This document shows, piece after piece, positions 11,938-19,233 of a DNA stretch of 19,233 bases (position 1 is the stretch's first letter; each line of letters opens with the position of its first letter). The stretch is from Conidiobolus incongruus B7586. Its lineage: Eukaryota > Entomophthoromycota > Entomophthoromycetes > Entomophthorales > Conidiobolaceae. Below the pieces are notes generated by a model. The model saw only the letters and a program-made list of their open reading frames with translations. It did not search any database and was not told where the DNA came from. The stretch is taken from positions 1-19,233 of the forward strand of contig JNEM01008731.1 of assembly GCA_000697335.1 (NCBI GenBank). The letters run 5' to 3'. Position numbers and translations under genes: made by a program.

Positions 11938-12100
11938 TTAGGATAAAGAAATAGAGTTAGATAGATAAGAATCATCCTGAGTATAATTAGTTTGGTGAAT
12001 AGAAGAACAGGTTTGTGACAATTGACTTGAAGTAATTACATAATTAGTGAAAGAGAGTCATTAGGTCTCAATACTCGCGACACCTTGAATCCTTCTGAAT

Positions 12101-12108
12101 TTTTTATA
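12101..12108 (-). promoter_or_regulatory. TATA-like box of an unassigned minus-strand transcript
   Basis: TATAAAAA on the minus strand sits between the less AT-rich GGTGTTGCCGAC and a downstream CT-rich leader (GACTCTCTTTCACT). The arrangement resembles the promoter of the CCCH gene in this window. The only downstream reading found is a 22-residue hydrophobic peptide (11975 down to 11907). The transcript, if any, is unassigned. Confidence 0.25.
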
Positions 12109-12514
12109 GTCGGCAACACCAATTAATGATAAAATATTTATATTTATTTTAAATTTACAAAATGCCCTTTAGTAATTATTGGTTTTTGAAGATGATTGAG
12201 GTATATTTCAATTTTATAATAATGATTAATTATAAATGTTTTTATTATAATACTTAGTATTATAAAATTGTTTTATAGATTGATATTTTACTAATAATTC
12301 ATTTATACTTCAAATAATAACACAATTGTTGAATAAAAATTTCAAATAATTCAAACACAACTCCATTTTTTATCAAACATAATCATTGATAAAATCAAAT
12401 TGTAAAATATATGGAGATTGAACGTAACATAAATAAATTTGACCAAATATTTAATAGGAATTATAATATGTTTACTTGTATTAATAAATTTTAAAAACAA
12501 ATTATTAAATTTTA

Positions 12515-13309
12515 TTAATATAATTCATGCGGATAAACGTCCCTACCTAGAGGTATCACACTTTCTTTATGAACATCTCGAGATAATGCTTTTCTCATAT
12601 CTAAAAAATATAAAATTCAATAAATATTATATAATAAGAGATAAAATTTACCATATGCGTCTTCTTCCGTCAACCCACTATAATAACCTATTACTTTTCG
12701 ATATATAGAATATCCGAACTGTTGGTACATTTTAATAGCTACTGTGTTCGATTGACGTACAAATAAGTCCACGAAGTATCCTTTGTAACTAAATAATAAT
12801 TAATAATTAATTGACCATTACAATATTAAATTTAATCAAAATTTACATTTTATCAGAAATAACTTCCAATTGGTCCATCATCAACTCGGCTAAACCAAGC
12901 CTACGGAATTCTGGAGCAACTGTAATAGCTGTGACGTGACCGTGCCAGTCTGTACCTTTACCTTCGGCCTTACCCATCACTACAAATTAGTTAACTTATT
13001 CAAATTTAAATTCCAAAAAATATTTACTATAGCCCATAATAGTTCCATCTGGAGAGACTGCAGAATAAAACATATCAGGCCAAGTTGCCATATACTGAAA
13101 ATAAAAAGATAAGTTATACTAAATAAAATATATTAATGTATAGGGATTAAGGGTTAGTAAAATTAGTTACAGTTTCGGTTAGAGGATCCAAATTACTAAA
13201 TTAATAATGTGTTAGATTATTCAATATACGAAAATAACGGGAAGGATGTTACATACATATTATTGAATTTGAATAGATCGTCAGCTTGGAATGGCCTAAT
13301 TGTTGTCAT
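12515..13309 (-). CDS. NAA20: NatB catalytic subunit, N-terminal acetyltransferase Naa20/Nat3
   Basis: NatB acetylates the N-terminus of nascent proteins that begin Met-Asp, Met-Glu, Met-Asn or Met-Gln, acting at the ribosome with the auxiliary subunit Naa25/Mdm20. Six exons on the minus strand, in coding order: 13309-13257, 13195-13171, 13118-13028, 12979-12847, 12788-12652 and 12600-12515. The five GT-AG introns are 61, 52, 48, 58 and 51 nt. The spliced protein is 174 aa, close to the 178 aa of human NAA20. It begins MTTIRPFQADDLFKFNN and continues NLDPLTETY as in the family. It carries MGKAEG at 58-63 and WHGHVTAITVAPEFRRLGLA at 68-87; RRLGLA is the acetyl-CoA pyrophosphate loop of the GNAT fold. 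VDLFVR, a GYSIYR block and DAYDMRKALSRD follow. Every splice junction keeps the family alignment, so the model is firm. Confidence 0.95.
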
Positions 13310-13472
13310 TTTTATTATTTGATTTTTTCAATTGTAGAAGCTCAGTATTAAATTTAATTTAATAATTGATGATGTCAATTATTATTATGGGATTAAAAAT
13401 TAAAACTTGAAAACAAAATTCAATAATCTTAATATGGTAAAATGCTCATTTAATAATTGTAAAAGTTTGTTA

Positions 13473-14215
13473 TTAATCTTTTAACCTCTCCAAACAGCTA
13501 ACTTGAGATTCTAATCTAGTTAATATATCGTTAAAATAGATATATAATTCACTGATTGCATACTATAAATAAAATATTTAAATATTTTTCAATTAATAAT
13601 TCATTACAATAACCTACCAATTGATTTTACCCCTCCAATATCAAATTAACCTTATATCTTACATCAGCAATCTGCCTCAACTGCTCCTTATTTTTAACAT
13701 TCAACTGATAAAACTGATCATGTAAACCTAACAAGTTTTTGAATACCAAAGTATTAACAAATTGCTTGAACTGCTCCATCTTTGCTAATCGTGTCAAAAA
13801 CTGGGATAGTTGGCTTTCAACACTTTTGAGTTCAGAATACTTGTTAGCGAGTTACAATTCCATAGCATTTAATCTTTGATTCAAGGACTTTGTCACGACA
13901 GCCTTGCTGGAATTTAACTTTTCTATTTTATTTATACTGGAGTTTAATAACTTATCAAAAGCCACCAAATCAATATTGAATAACAAATTATATACAAGAA
14001 ATTTCACAATGGTTATTCAATAGCCCAATCATAATATTCTCTTTATCTTTGACGATAGCATGCAATTTTAATTGTAAATGTTGAAATTTTTTTAGAAGAT
14101 TGTTATCCCCTTGCTGACTAAGTTCTCATTTATCAGATTGTGTCAAAATTTTATATATAATTAATCATCCTTCAATATTGAGATAGAATTCGTTGTAGTA
14201 TTTGGAACTTAACAT
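13473..14215 (-). pseudogene. Broken coiled-coil protein gene
   Basis: A long coiled-coil-like reading on the minus strand starts at an ATG at 14215 and ends at TAA 13475-13473. It is interrupted by three in-frame stops (two TGA, one TAA) and one change of frame. Between the breaks the sequence is clearly protein-like, for example KYSELKSVESQLSQFLTRL and QLRQIAD, with heptad spacing of hydrophobic residues. A 100-nt GT-AG intron (13563-13662) would join QIAD to a final exon reading YAISELYIYFNDILTRLES. The expected product is about 210 aa and mostly helical. Each stop is one transition away from a Trp or Gln codon, as expected of a recently dead gene in an AT-drifting genome. The family is not recognised. 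It is divergent from DAD1, with about 260 bases between starts. Confidence 0.55.
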
Positions 14216-14473
14216 ATCATATATTGAATTAATATTAGTATATATTAATGAGTGAATATTAGATAGTATCGAAAAATTTAAGATTGAATATGAATTGATT
14301 CTTAATTCAATACTTAGGAAATAAACTGAAATTGAAACAATTATTGAAAGTTAGAATGATAAAAACCTGCAATTATTATCCCATAATGATTTTATATCAA
14401 TTATTATTATAAATTTCTAATGAAATTTCCCAATTAATCAAAATCCAAACAATAACAATAATAGGAATTCAAT

Positions 14474-14724
14474 ATGAATAATATCCAACAATTAAATAAA
14501 AGGAATTTTAAATTAGAAAGATCTAAATATTTAGAATTAATTAATCAAGTAAACCTATTTCATTTAATTTACATTTCATTATCTTAATATTTTAATAGCA
14601 TTTAGACACTACTATTATACAAAGCTATCAACTGAATCGAAACCTTGAACAACTCATCTATTTGGGGAATAATTTCAATCAAGCAGCAGATTTTTGGCAG
14701 GATTTTTTAAACAACGTCAAATAG
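14474..14724 (+). CDS. DAD1: DASH complex subunit Dad1
   Basis: Dad1 is a small subunit of the DASH (Dam1) complex, which forms rings or partial rings on microtubules and couples kinetochores to spindle microtubules in fungi. There are two exons, 14474-14548 and 14599-14724, joined across a 50-nt intron (GTAAAC...AATAG) at phase 0. The product is 66 aa. The N-terminal helix reads LERSKYLELINQHLDT, matching the family's QR-x-L-I-x-EI helix. The centre reads LNRNLEQLIYLGNNF, matching LNR-x-LE-x-I-x-VG-x-EF, and the end reads ADFWQDFLNNV, matching V-x-x-LW-x-x-F. The length is at the short end for Dad1 (budding yeast Dad1 is 94 aa). The TAG at 14722-14724 lies 53 bases from the stop of the convergent membrane-protein gene. 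Confidence 0.88.
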
Positions 14725-14777
14725 TTTAATTTGGTCGATTAAATAAAATGCATTCAATTTTATTGAATGAATTGAGT

Positions 14778-15191
14778 TTATAATGGTAGTATATTCGTTG
14801 TGCTTTTGTTTGATGATGATAATTGATAAGGTTGTTTGATAATATGGGAGGGAAGTTGTGGGAAGGAAAGTTTCGACTGTAGGGAATGGTAACTTGCTAC
14901 GGGCTCAGCTATGATAATTGACGACATTTCTAAATTTCCAGAATAATTCGTCGACATGTTAGCAGCCATCGTCATCGTGGAAATGTCAGTGGTTGACGAC
15001 ATCATCGACTGATTCATCGAATTCAACTTGTACTGCGAAGAATCGTTGTTTGTAAGCATAATTGTACCCTGTATCGTGTAATATCTTCTATAAAATCGGA
15101 TGCTTAGCCAAACTCCCAAAGAAAATATCGTAAACCCAGCGATACAACTTAAACAAATTATCAGTATTTGCAATTGATCAGGACTCATCAA
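14778..15191 (-). CDS. Orphan single-pass membrane protein
   Basis: A 137-aa open frame that is visibly less AT-rich than its surroundings, which supports coding. Residues 1-7 are short and polar. Residues 8-31 form one strong membrane helix (ILIICLSCIAGFTIFSLGVW). It is followed by basic residues (R32, R35, R36), predicting N-outside and C-cytosolic topology without a cleaved signal peptide. The tail (37-137) is rich in Ser, Thr, Asn and Met, with a Met-dense stretch at 59-90 (MNQSMMSSTTDISTMTM), and looks disordered. Two consecutive ATG codons open the frame; the outer one is used here. I recognise no family. It could be the final exon of a larger gene, but no upstream exon was convincing. 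Confidence 0.6.
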   Translation of the reverse strand: MMSPDQLQILIICLSCIAGFTIFSLGVWLSIRFYRRYYTIQGTIMLTNNDSSQYKLNSMNQSMMSSTTDISTMTMAANMSTNYSGNLEMSSIIIAEPVASYHSLQSKLSFPQLPSHIIKQPYQLSSSNKSTTNILPL

Positions 15192-16751
15192 TCTTCAATA
15201 AATTATTGAATAATATTATTTATCAATCAAATAGTTAAATAAGCTACAAAAACAATATAATACAAATTGAATTGAGCCAAAAAATCTTTATTTTTTACAA
15301 ATTCACAATGCGTATTATTATATTGCTAAGGATTGTTTAGTGCGTATATATATATATATATATATTATATTCAGCGGCGCTGTTTTGTGAACTCCTTACC
15401 ACTCTCTTTATTTCGTATTAAGGGGTGAAAAAACGTTTTTCAATTTAACTCTATTACCGAAATTTTCAGGAGTTCTATAATTCATTAATCCTACAGTTAT
15501 TTTACCTAAACTTTATATATTTTTATTGTAGATTTTATAAATATATCATGTTAATATAATGCATATATTGAAATAGCACAGCTATATTAATATCAATCAA
15601 ATTCATAGATATTTAAAATTCATATGATATAAAAAGGAGCCCCTTAATCCCAAAATAATTAATGTGATAAAAGGAGTCATTTTTCCATTAAATATTTATT
15701 ATTTTGTAACTAATAAATAATTTGAATTTATATTATTTGTGATTAGTTTTAGTTCTCCAATCTTTGCATCTTTGGATCAATTTTATTATTTTTAAAGCCT
15801 TGAATAATTTATTCTTGGTTATATGATTTTGGTTATAGTTGGATTTAAGTTGTTTAATCTTAATATTTAAATTACTGTTAATTTTTTTTATTTAATTGAA
15901 TCAATTACTATTCATACAAAGTAATTTACCAATAGAATTATTTTATATTTCAAAACTGTAAATAAAATATTAAGACTCTTAATAGATTTGATAACATATT
16001 ACAATCATTTGTAATATCATAAATAAAATGTTAGTTATGATTATAATGTGTTTCAAAATATAAATAACAGAAGTAAATATTAATAAATTATTAGTAAAAA
16101 TGTAATTAATCAATTTTAAAAATATACTCATTTATTTAACTAGAAAGATTTTAAAAATATAACAGAATCAAGGCTGTAGTGATTGTATTCTCTAGACATA
16201 AATGTGATTGAATATTAACATCGTTCTTATTGTTAGATTATATGGCTCAGAATTTTTCCAATTTTTAATGAAGATAAACTAAATAAATCTAATGCCAAAT
16301 TGTCTGAATTTTACGATTATAATTTAATTAAGGAAAAGCAATATTGAATTCATTAAATATAAATTCAAAAATATTTTCAAAGAATTATCCCACTTTGATT
16401 AATGATATCATAATTTTATTAGTATAAATAAAAACTTAAAAAATATAATCTATTTTTATTGTAATCAATTATTTGTATTTTTGATTCATACATTATTATA
16501 TTTGATAAAATCTTGTATTTGTCAATAGTTTGAAAGAAATGATCTATTTAATTAAATCCCATAATTTTATTTCCTGTTATATATTATTTGAAAGCAAACA
16601 GTAATTTGAAACCATATAATTCAAAATTTTATGAATTTTTATTTGAATCTGTCAAAATAAGTTTAAATTGTATTAAATAACATATTGTACTATTTGATCA
16701 GAATATAACAATATCATTAATATTATTAAATAAGTGTATATAATAATAATT
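15192..16751. other. AT-rich intergenic region with a GC-richer patch
   Basis: About 1.5 kb without an intact gene. A (TA)n tract at 15345-15365 is followed by a patch of higher GC at 15366-15500. That patch contains CAGCGGCGCTG and a separated inverted repeat (GAACTCCT with AGGAGTTC). It gives short protein-like readings on both strands but no complete gene. The remainder is AT-rich spacer, ending in the promoter of the zinc-finger gene at 16752. Confidence 0.5.
15345..15365. repeat. (TA)n microsatellite
   Basis: An uninterrupted run of about 10.5 TA units. It may be just a simple repeat, or a DNA-melting element near a promoter. Confidence 0.95.
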
Positions 16752-17546
16752 ATGGAATATTCAAGTGAAAACGAATCTCCATTATCCCAATTATCTTCTC
16801 CAATTCACCATAACAATAATACTCAAGCTAAGCAAAATAATCAAAACGGTAAACATCTATGCCAATGGGAGGATTGTAAGTTGAGATTTAGTGATATTAA
16901 GGACTTGGTACATCATTTGTCGGAAGACCATGTAGGAAGGAATCATTCTCAATATGCTTGTAGGTGGCGCGACTGTCCGCGATATAACCAGGTTCAAAAC
17001 AGCAGATTCAGCCTTACAATTCATTTAAGGTCGCACACTGGGGAAAGGCCATACAACTGTTCGTTTCCAGGATGCAATAAGGATTTCTCCAGGAGCGATG
17101 CTTTGTCCAAACACATGCAGTCCTATCATCCCGATTATGTATACATTAGGCCGAACGGCATGCCATCCAACTATCCTGCCAATCCTCCCAAACCCAGCAT
17201 TCGCAAGATGAATGAGAGCCAGCAGTCTTCCAGTACAAATCTCGACAATATGATCAAAGATATACTGGACGATCGCGACTCCGACGTTCACAGTCAGAGA
17301 TCGCGCGAATCCTCGCCTGGTCGCAATCTCTCCTTTCACGACTTGCCACCCACACTCAAACGTAATTACTCTCACTTGACAGATAAGCAAAAATACATCA
17401 TGACTTCAAAACAATACAAGTATTTGCAGAGGTTGAGGCAGAATCAGGAGGAGGAATATCAACATATCAAATACCAGATTAAATTATTAAAATTTGAGAA
17501 TATGCTCCTTTTAGAGACTATTAATAATGAATCATCCAATCGTTAG
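16752..17546 (+). CDS. Iec1/YY1-like C2H2 zinc-finger protein, probable INO80 subunit
   Basis: A 264-aa protein with three tandem C2H2 fingers: C37-x4-C42-x12-H55-x4-H60, C70-x4-C75-x15-H91-x3-H95, and C103-x4-C108-x12-H121-x4-H126. A TGERPY linker separates fingers 2 and 3. The first two fingers (CQWEDC...HLSEDHVGRN, then CRWRDCPRY) and the third (CSFPGCNKDFSRSDALSKHM) resemble fission yeast Iec1, a YY1-related INO80 chromatin-remodelling subunit. GLI and PacC fingers are related alternatives. The region 135-200 is polar and Ser/Pro-rich. The C-terminal part (about 205-258) is a predicted coiled coil with QYKYLQRLRQNQEEEYQHI. The start is the ATG at 16752; an upstream in-frame GTG at 16734 has no support. 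The stop is TAG, and no intron is seen. Assignment to the INO80 complex is inference. Confidence 0.75.
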   Translation: MEYSSENESPLSQLSSPIHHNNNTQAKQNNQNGKHLCQWEDCKLRFSDIKDLVHHLSEDHVGRNHSQYACRWRDCPRYNQVQNSRFSLTIHLRSHTGERPYNCSFPGCNKDFSRSDALSKHMQSYHPDYVYIRPNGMPSNYPANPPKPSIRKMNESQQSSSTNLDNMIKDILDDRDSDVHSQRSRESSPGRNLSFHDLPPTLKRNYSHLTDKQKYIMTSKQYKYLQRLRQNQEEEYQHIKYQIKLLKFENMLLLETINNESSNR

Positions 17547-17598
17547 ATTTAATAAATCGATAATTTATTGCTCTTTTTTCCAAATGATTCAAAATTCC

Positions 17599-17631
<33 letters not shown>

Positions 17632-18118
17632 TAATTTTAGTCAATAATGACGCGTAAATATGTCTGATACTCTCTATCTTTACTAATTCCTATAATATTT
17701 CATCATTATTTAATTTTAATATAATTTTTTCATCATAAATTTATTAGATCTTAATTAAATCAAATTCAATTACTTTAATAATTTTATCTACTAAAATTGA
17801 TTTATTTAAAACACAATATTTATAGTTAATTTTTTCATATAATAAAAAATTAAGTATTTTTCAATGTTTAAAGATAAATATCAGAAATTAATAGATACTA
17901 TATTACTTAATTCTCGACAAATCAAAAGTCATTATAATTTATAAAATTTTGCAAATTGGTAACATAATGAAAACTTGTAGTTAGTATAGTGTATAAAGAG
18001 GTTTTTTATATGTTAATTGAGCTTGCTTCATCTAGTAATAACAATATTATTTGAACAAATTCAATATTTTAATTTCTTATTAAACTCACTTGAAGAAGCA
18101 GTGCTCTGATCAAAATTA
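17547..18118. other. AT-rich spacer between convergent genes
   Basis: About 570 bases between the 3' ends of the zinc-finger gene and the minus-strand gene ending at 18119. It holds a long (AT)n tract near its start. A short less AT-rich patch at 17640-17690 gives only brief open readings. No gene is supported. Confidence 0.55.
17599..17625. repeat. (AT)n microsatellite
   Basis: A 27-base run of alternating A and T, continued after a single C by ATATATA. It lies about 50 bases after the stop codon of the zinc-finger gene, probably in or near its 3' untranslated region. Confidence 0.95.
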
Positions 18119-18488
18119 CTAAAACGGGGTGATCCCGGATAATGGGCTATATAATTGGTTGAATTGAAGTTTTAATGATTCTGTCAAATAATAGGGAGGA
18201 CTCAGATGGGGCAGATTCTTGTATACATCATCCAAATCTCCGGTTTTTATAATGTATGTCGGGTGAAGTAACTTAAGTTTTGCTGTAGTGACTAAGCTGT
18301 ATAGCCAATCAACAAACGAAGAGTGAATTTGTATACCTGGAAAGAATTATCATTACATTTGGTTGATATGAGAATACTTGACAAATGTAGAGGCTCCTGT
18401 CTCCTAACAATATTTTCAATGAAAATTGTTTCCCTTTTATGGTGGCAAATCAACAAATTTAAGAGTGAATAAATTTGATAATTATCAA
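18119..18488 (-). CDS. Last two exons of an unidentified spliced gene (5' end unresolved)
   Basis: Two exons on the minus strand, 18488-18378 and 18336-18119, are joined by a 41-nt GT-AG intron (18337-18377) and end at TAG. Joined in one frame they give about 108 residues with balanced composition, unlike the AT-rich background. Examples are HHKRETIFIENIVRRQEPLH in the first exon, and VDWLYSLVTTAKLKLLHPTY and LPHLSPPYYLTESL in the second. The first exon follows a good acceptor (TTTTTAATTTTTAG) and has no internal Met, so at least one more exon must lie at higher coordinates. A possible first exon, MPRVGYFRI at 18728-18700, has the wrong splice phase for direct joining. The family is not recognised. 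It is either a real gene with an undetected 5' part or a 5'-truncated copy. Confidence 0.6.
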
Positions 18489-19233
18489 CTAAAAATTAAA
18501 AATTAATTCAATATTTATCATAATATGAATTAAATTCATTTATAAATATATTTTCAAACATAGACATAGCCAATATAATAATAAATAAATTTTTTTAATT
18601 AGTCAAAATAACTCATTACTTAATTATTAATTTAATATAAGTTTATTGAAATAAAGCCTGTTTAATTCAATTTTATAATTTATTATTAATTATTTAAACC
18701 TTATTCTAAAATAACCAACTCTAGGCATATAGACCTAAATTTAATTTTGAGTGCAAAATATTTAATAGTAAAATATCAAACTTTAATTAATTCAAATTTG
18801 AAGTAATTATAAGGTTAATTTATTGGTAGAGTATTGGGTATTTTTTAAATTAAATATTAATAATTAGAAAATTAATAACAATAATTTTGATTATTTATAT
18901 ATTAATTTTTATTGAATATTAGCTTATAATAAAAGTTTTTGAAATAAATTCAAAATATTAATAATAAATCAATATTTGCTATGATTGATCAATTTATATA
19001 AATTCACTAATAATTCATTTAATGATTATTTAATAAAAATAATAAATTTTGCCAATTTGATTATTTTTTATTAATATAATTTAATAAAAATCAAATATTA
19101 ATTAAGCTATATTAATTATTATATTTTATATAAAATACTTATTTTAAAATTTAAGATAACTATTATTAAATTTATGTAATATATATAATAGCTTATAAAA
19201 AATGGTTATAAAATTAAAACCATTTATATATTT
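18489..19233. other. AT-rich end of window
   Basis: Very AT-rich DNA that should contain the missing 5' exon or exons and promoter of the gene ending at 18119, if that gene is intact. A short less AT-rich patch at 18700-18735 is the only candidate. Nothing else is recognisable. Confidence 0.5.

Larger units (their letters stand above)
10182..12514. other. Long AT-rich intergenic region
   Basis: About 2.3 kb separate the SRC1-like gene from the 3' end of NAA20. Most of it is AT-rich spacer. Three patches stand out as less AT-rich: 11320-11480, 11640-11940 (possible RbsD/FucU-like remnant) and 11900-12120 (promoter-like DNA on the minus strand). None contains an intact gene that I can support. 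Confidence 0.55.

Noticed and set aside
12439-12708. Plus-strand 89-codon open frame
   Set aside because: It is antisense to the last two exons of NAA20, lacks a proper ATG start and has AT-driven composition. NAA20 on the other strand explains the sequence.
13845-13860. A 16-nt GTAACT...AAG micro-intron that would remove the TAA in the coiled-coil locus
   Set aside because: It is far below any workable intron size here and would shift the downstream frame, so the stop is taken as real.
13473-14215. Idea that TGA codes for tryptophan here, because several broken readings contain in-frame TGA
   Set aside because: Every tryptophan checked in the intact genes (MAM3, SRC1, NAA20, DAD1, CCCH, zinc finger) uses TGG. 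In an AT-rich genome a TGA-Trp code would show TGA in those genes. TAA and a frame change also break the locus.
17025-17390. Minus-strand 121-codon open frame
   Set aside because: It lies antisense within the zinc-finger gene, whose fingers and coiled coil are unmistakable. It is a shadow.
18337-18356. A 20-nt intron (GTAATG...TTCCAG) just before the last exon of the minus-strand gene
   Set aside because: It is too short for a fungal spliceosome and joins the wrong frame. The 41-nt intron with donor GTATTC keeps the frame.
1-19233. Similar AT-rich strings at both ends of the window (for example ATAGCTTATAAAA) as terminal repeats
   Set aside because: Only about 13 bases match, in DNA of very low complexity, which is expected by chance.

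Overview
The window looks like nuclear DNA of an AT-rich, intron-containing fungus. The reasons are a Dad1-type DASH kinetochore subunit (a complex known essentially from fungi), a HeH/MSC inner-nuclear-membrane protein of the Src1/Heh1 type, an Iec1-like zinc-finger protein, a Mam3/CNNM transporter-like protein, and many GT-AG introns of 41-61 nt. The intron density argues against a Saccharomyces-type yeast. An early-diverging AT-rich fungus (for example Zoopagomycota) is possible, but this is inference. No bacterial-type operons, CRISPR arrays, rRNA or tRNA genes were seen.

Layout. 1-1655: AT-rich upstream DNA with a TATA box and a 7-bp-arm inverted repeat before gene 1, plus possible decayed coding sequence on the minus strand. 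1656-3654 (+): MAM3/CNNM-like DUF21-CBS membrane protein, 4 exons, 612 aa. 4457-5281 (-): three-finger CCCH protein, 274 aa, with a TATA box at 5392-5399. 5400-7781: long intergenic DNA. 7782-10181 (+): SRC1/HEH1-like LEM-family protein, 5 exons, all introns phase 0, 726 aa. 10182-12514: intergenic DNA with a faint RbsD/FucU-like remnant and an orphan minus-strand promoter-like patch. 12515-13309 (-): NAA20/NAT3, the NatB catalytic subunit, 6 exons, 174 aa. 13473-14215 (-): broken coiled-coil gene. 14474-14724 (+): DAD1, 2 exons, 66 aa. 14778-15191 (-): orphan single-pass membrane protein, 137 aa. 15192-16751: intergenic DNA with a (TA)n tract and a GC-richer patch. 16752-17546 (+): Iec1-like three-finger C2H2 protein, 264 aa. 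18119-18488 (-): last two exons of an unidentified spliced gene. The rest is AT-rich.

The genes do not form one pathway. Several act in the nucleus (nuclear envelope anchoring, kinetochore-microtubule coupling, probable INO80-type chromatin remodelling), one acts co-translationally (NatB), one is a probable vacuolar or plasma-membrane metal-homeostasis protein, and one probably binds RNA. The main discoveries are genes that only appear after splicing by eye: NAA20, DAD1 and the 18.1-18.5 kb gene. No clearly new multi-gene system was found.
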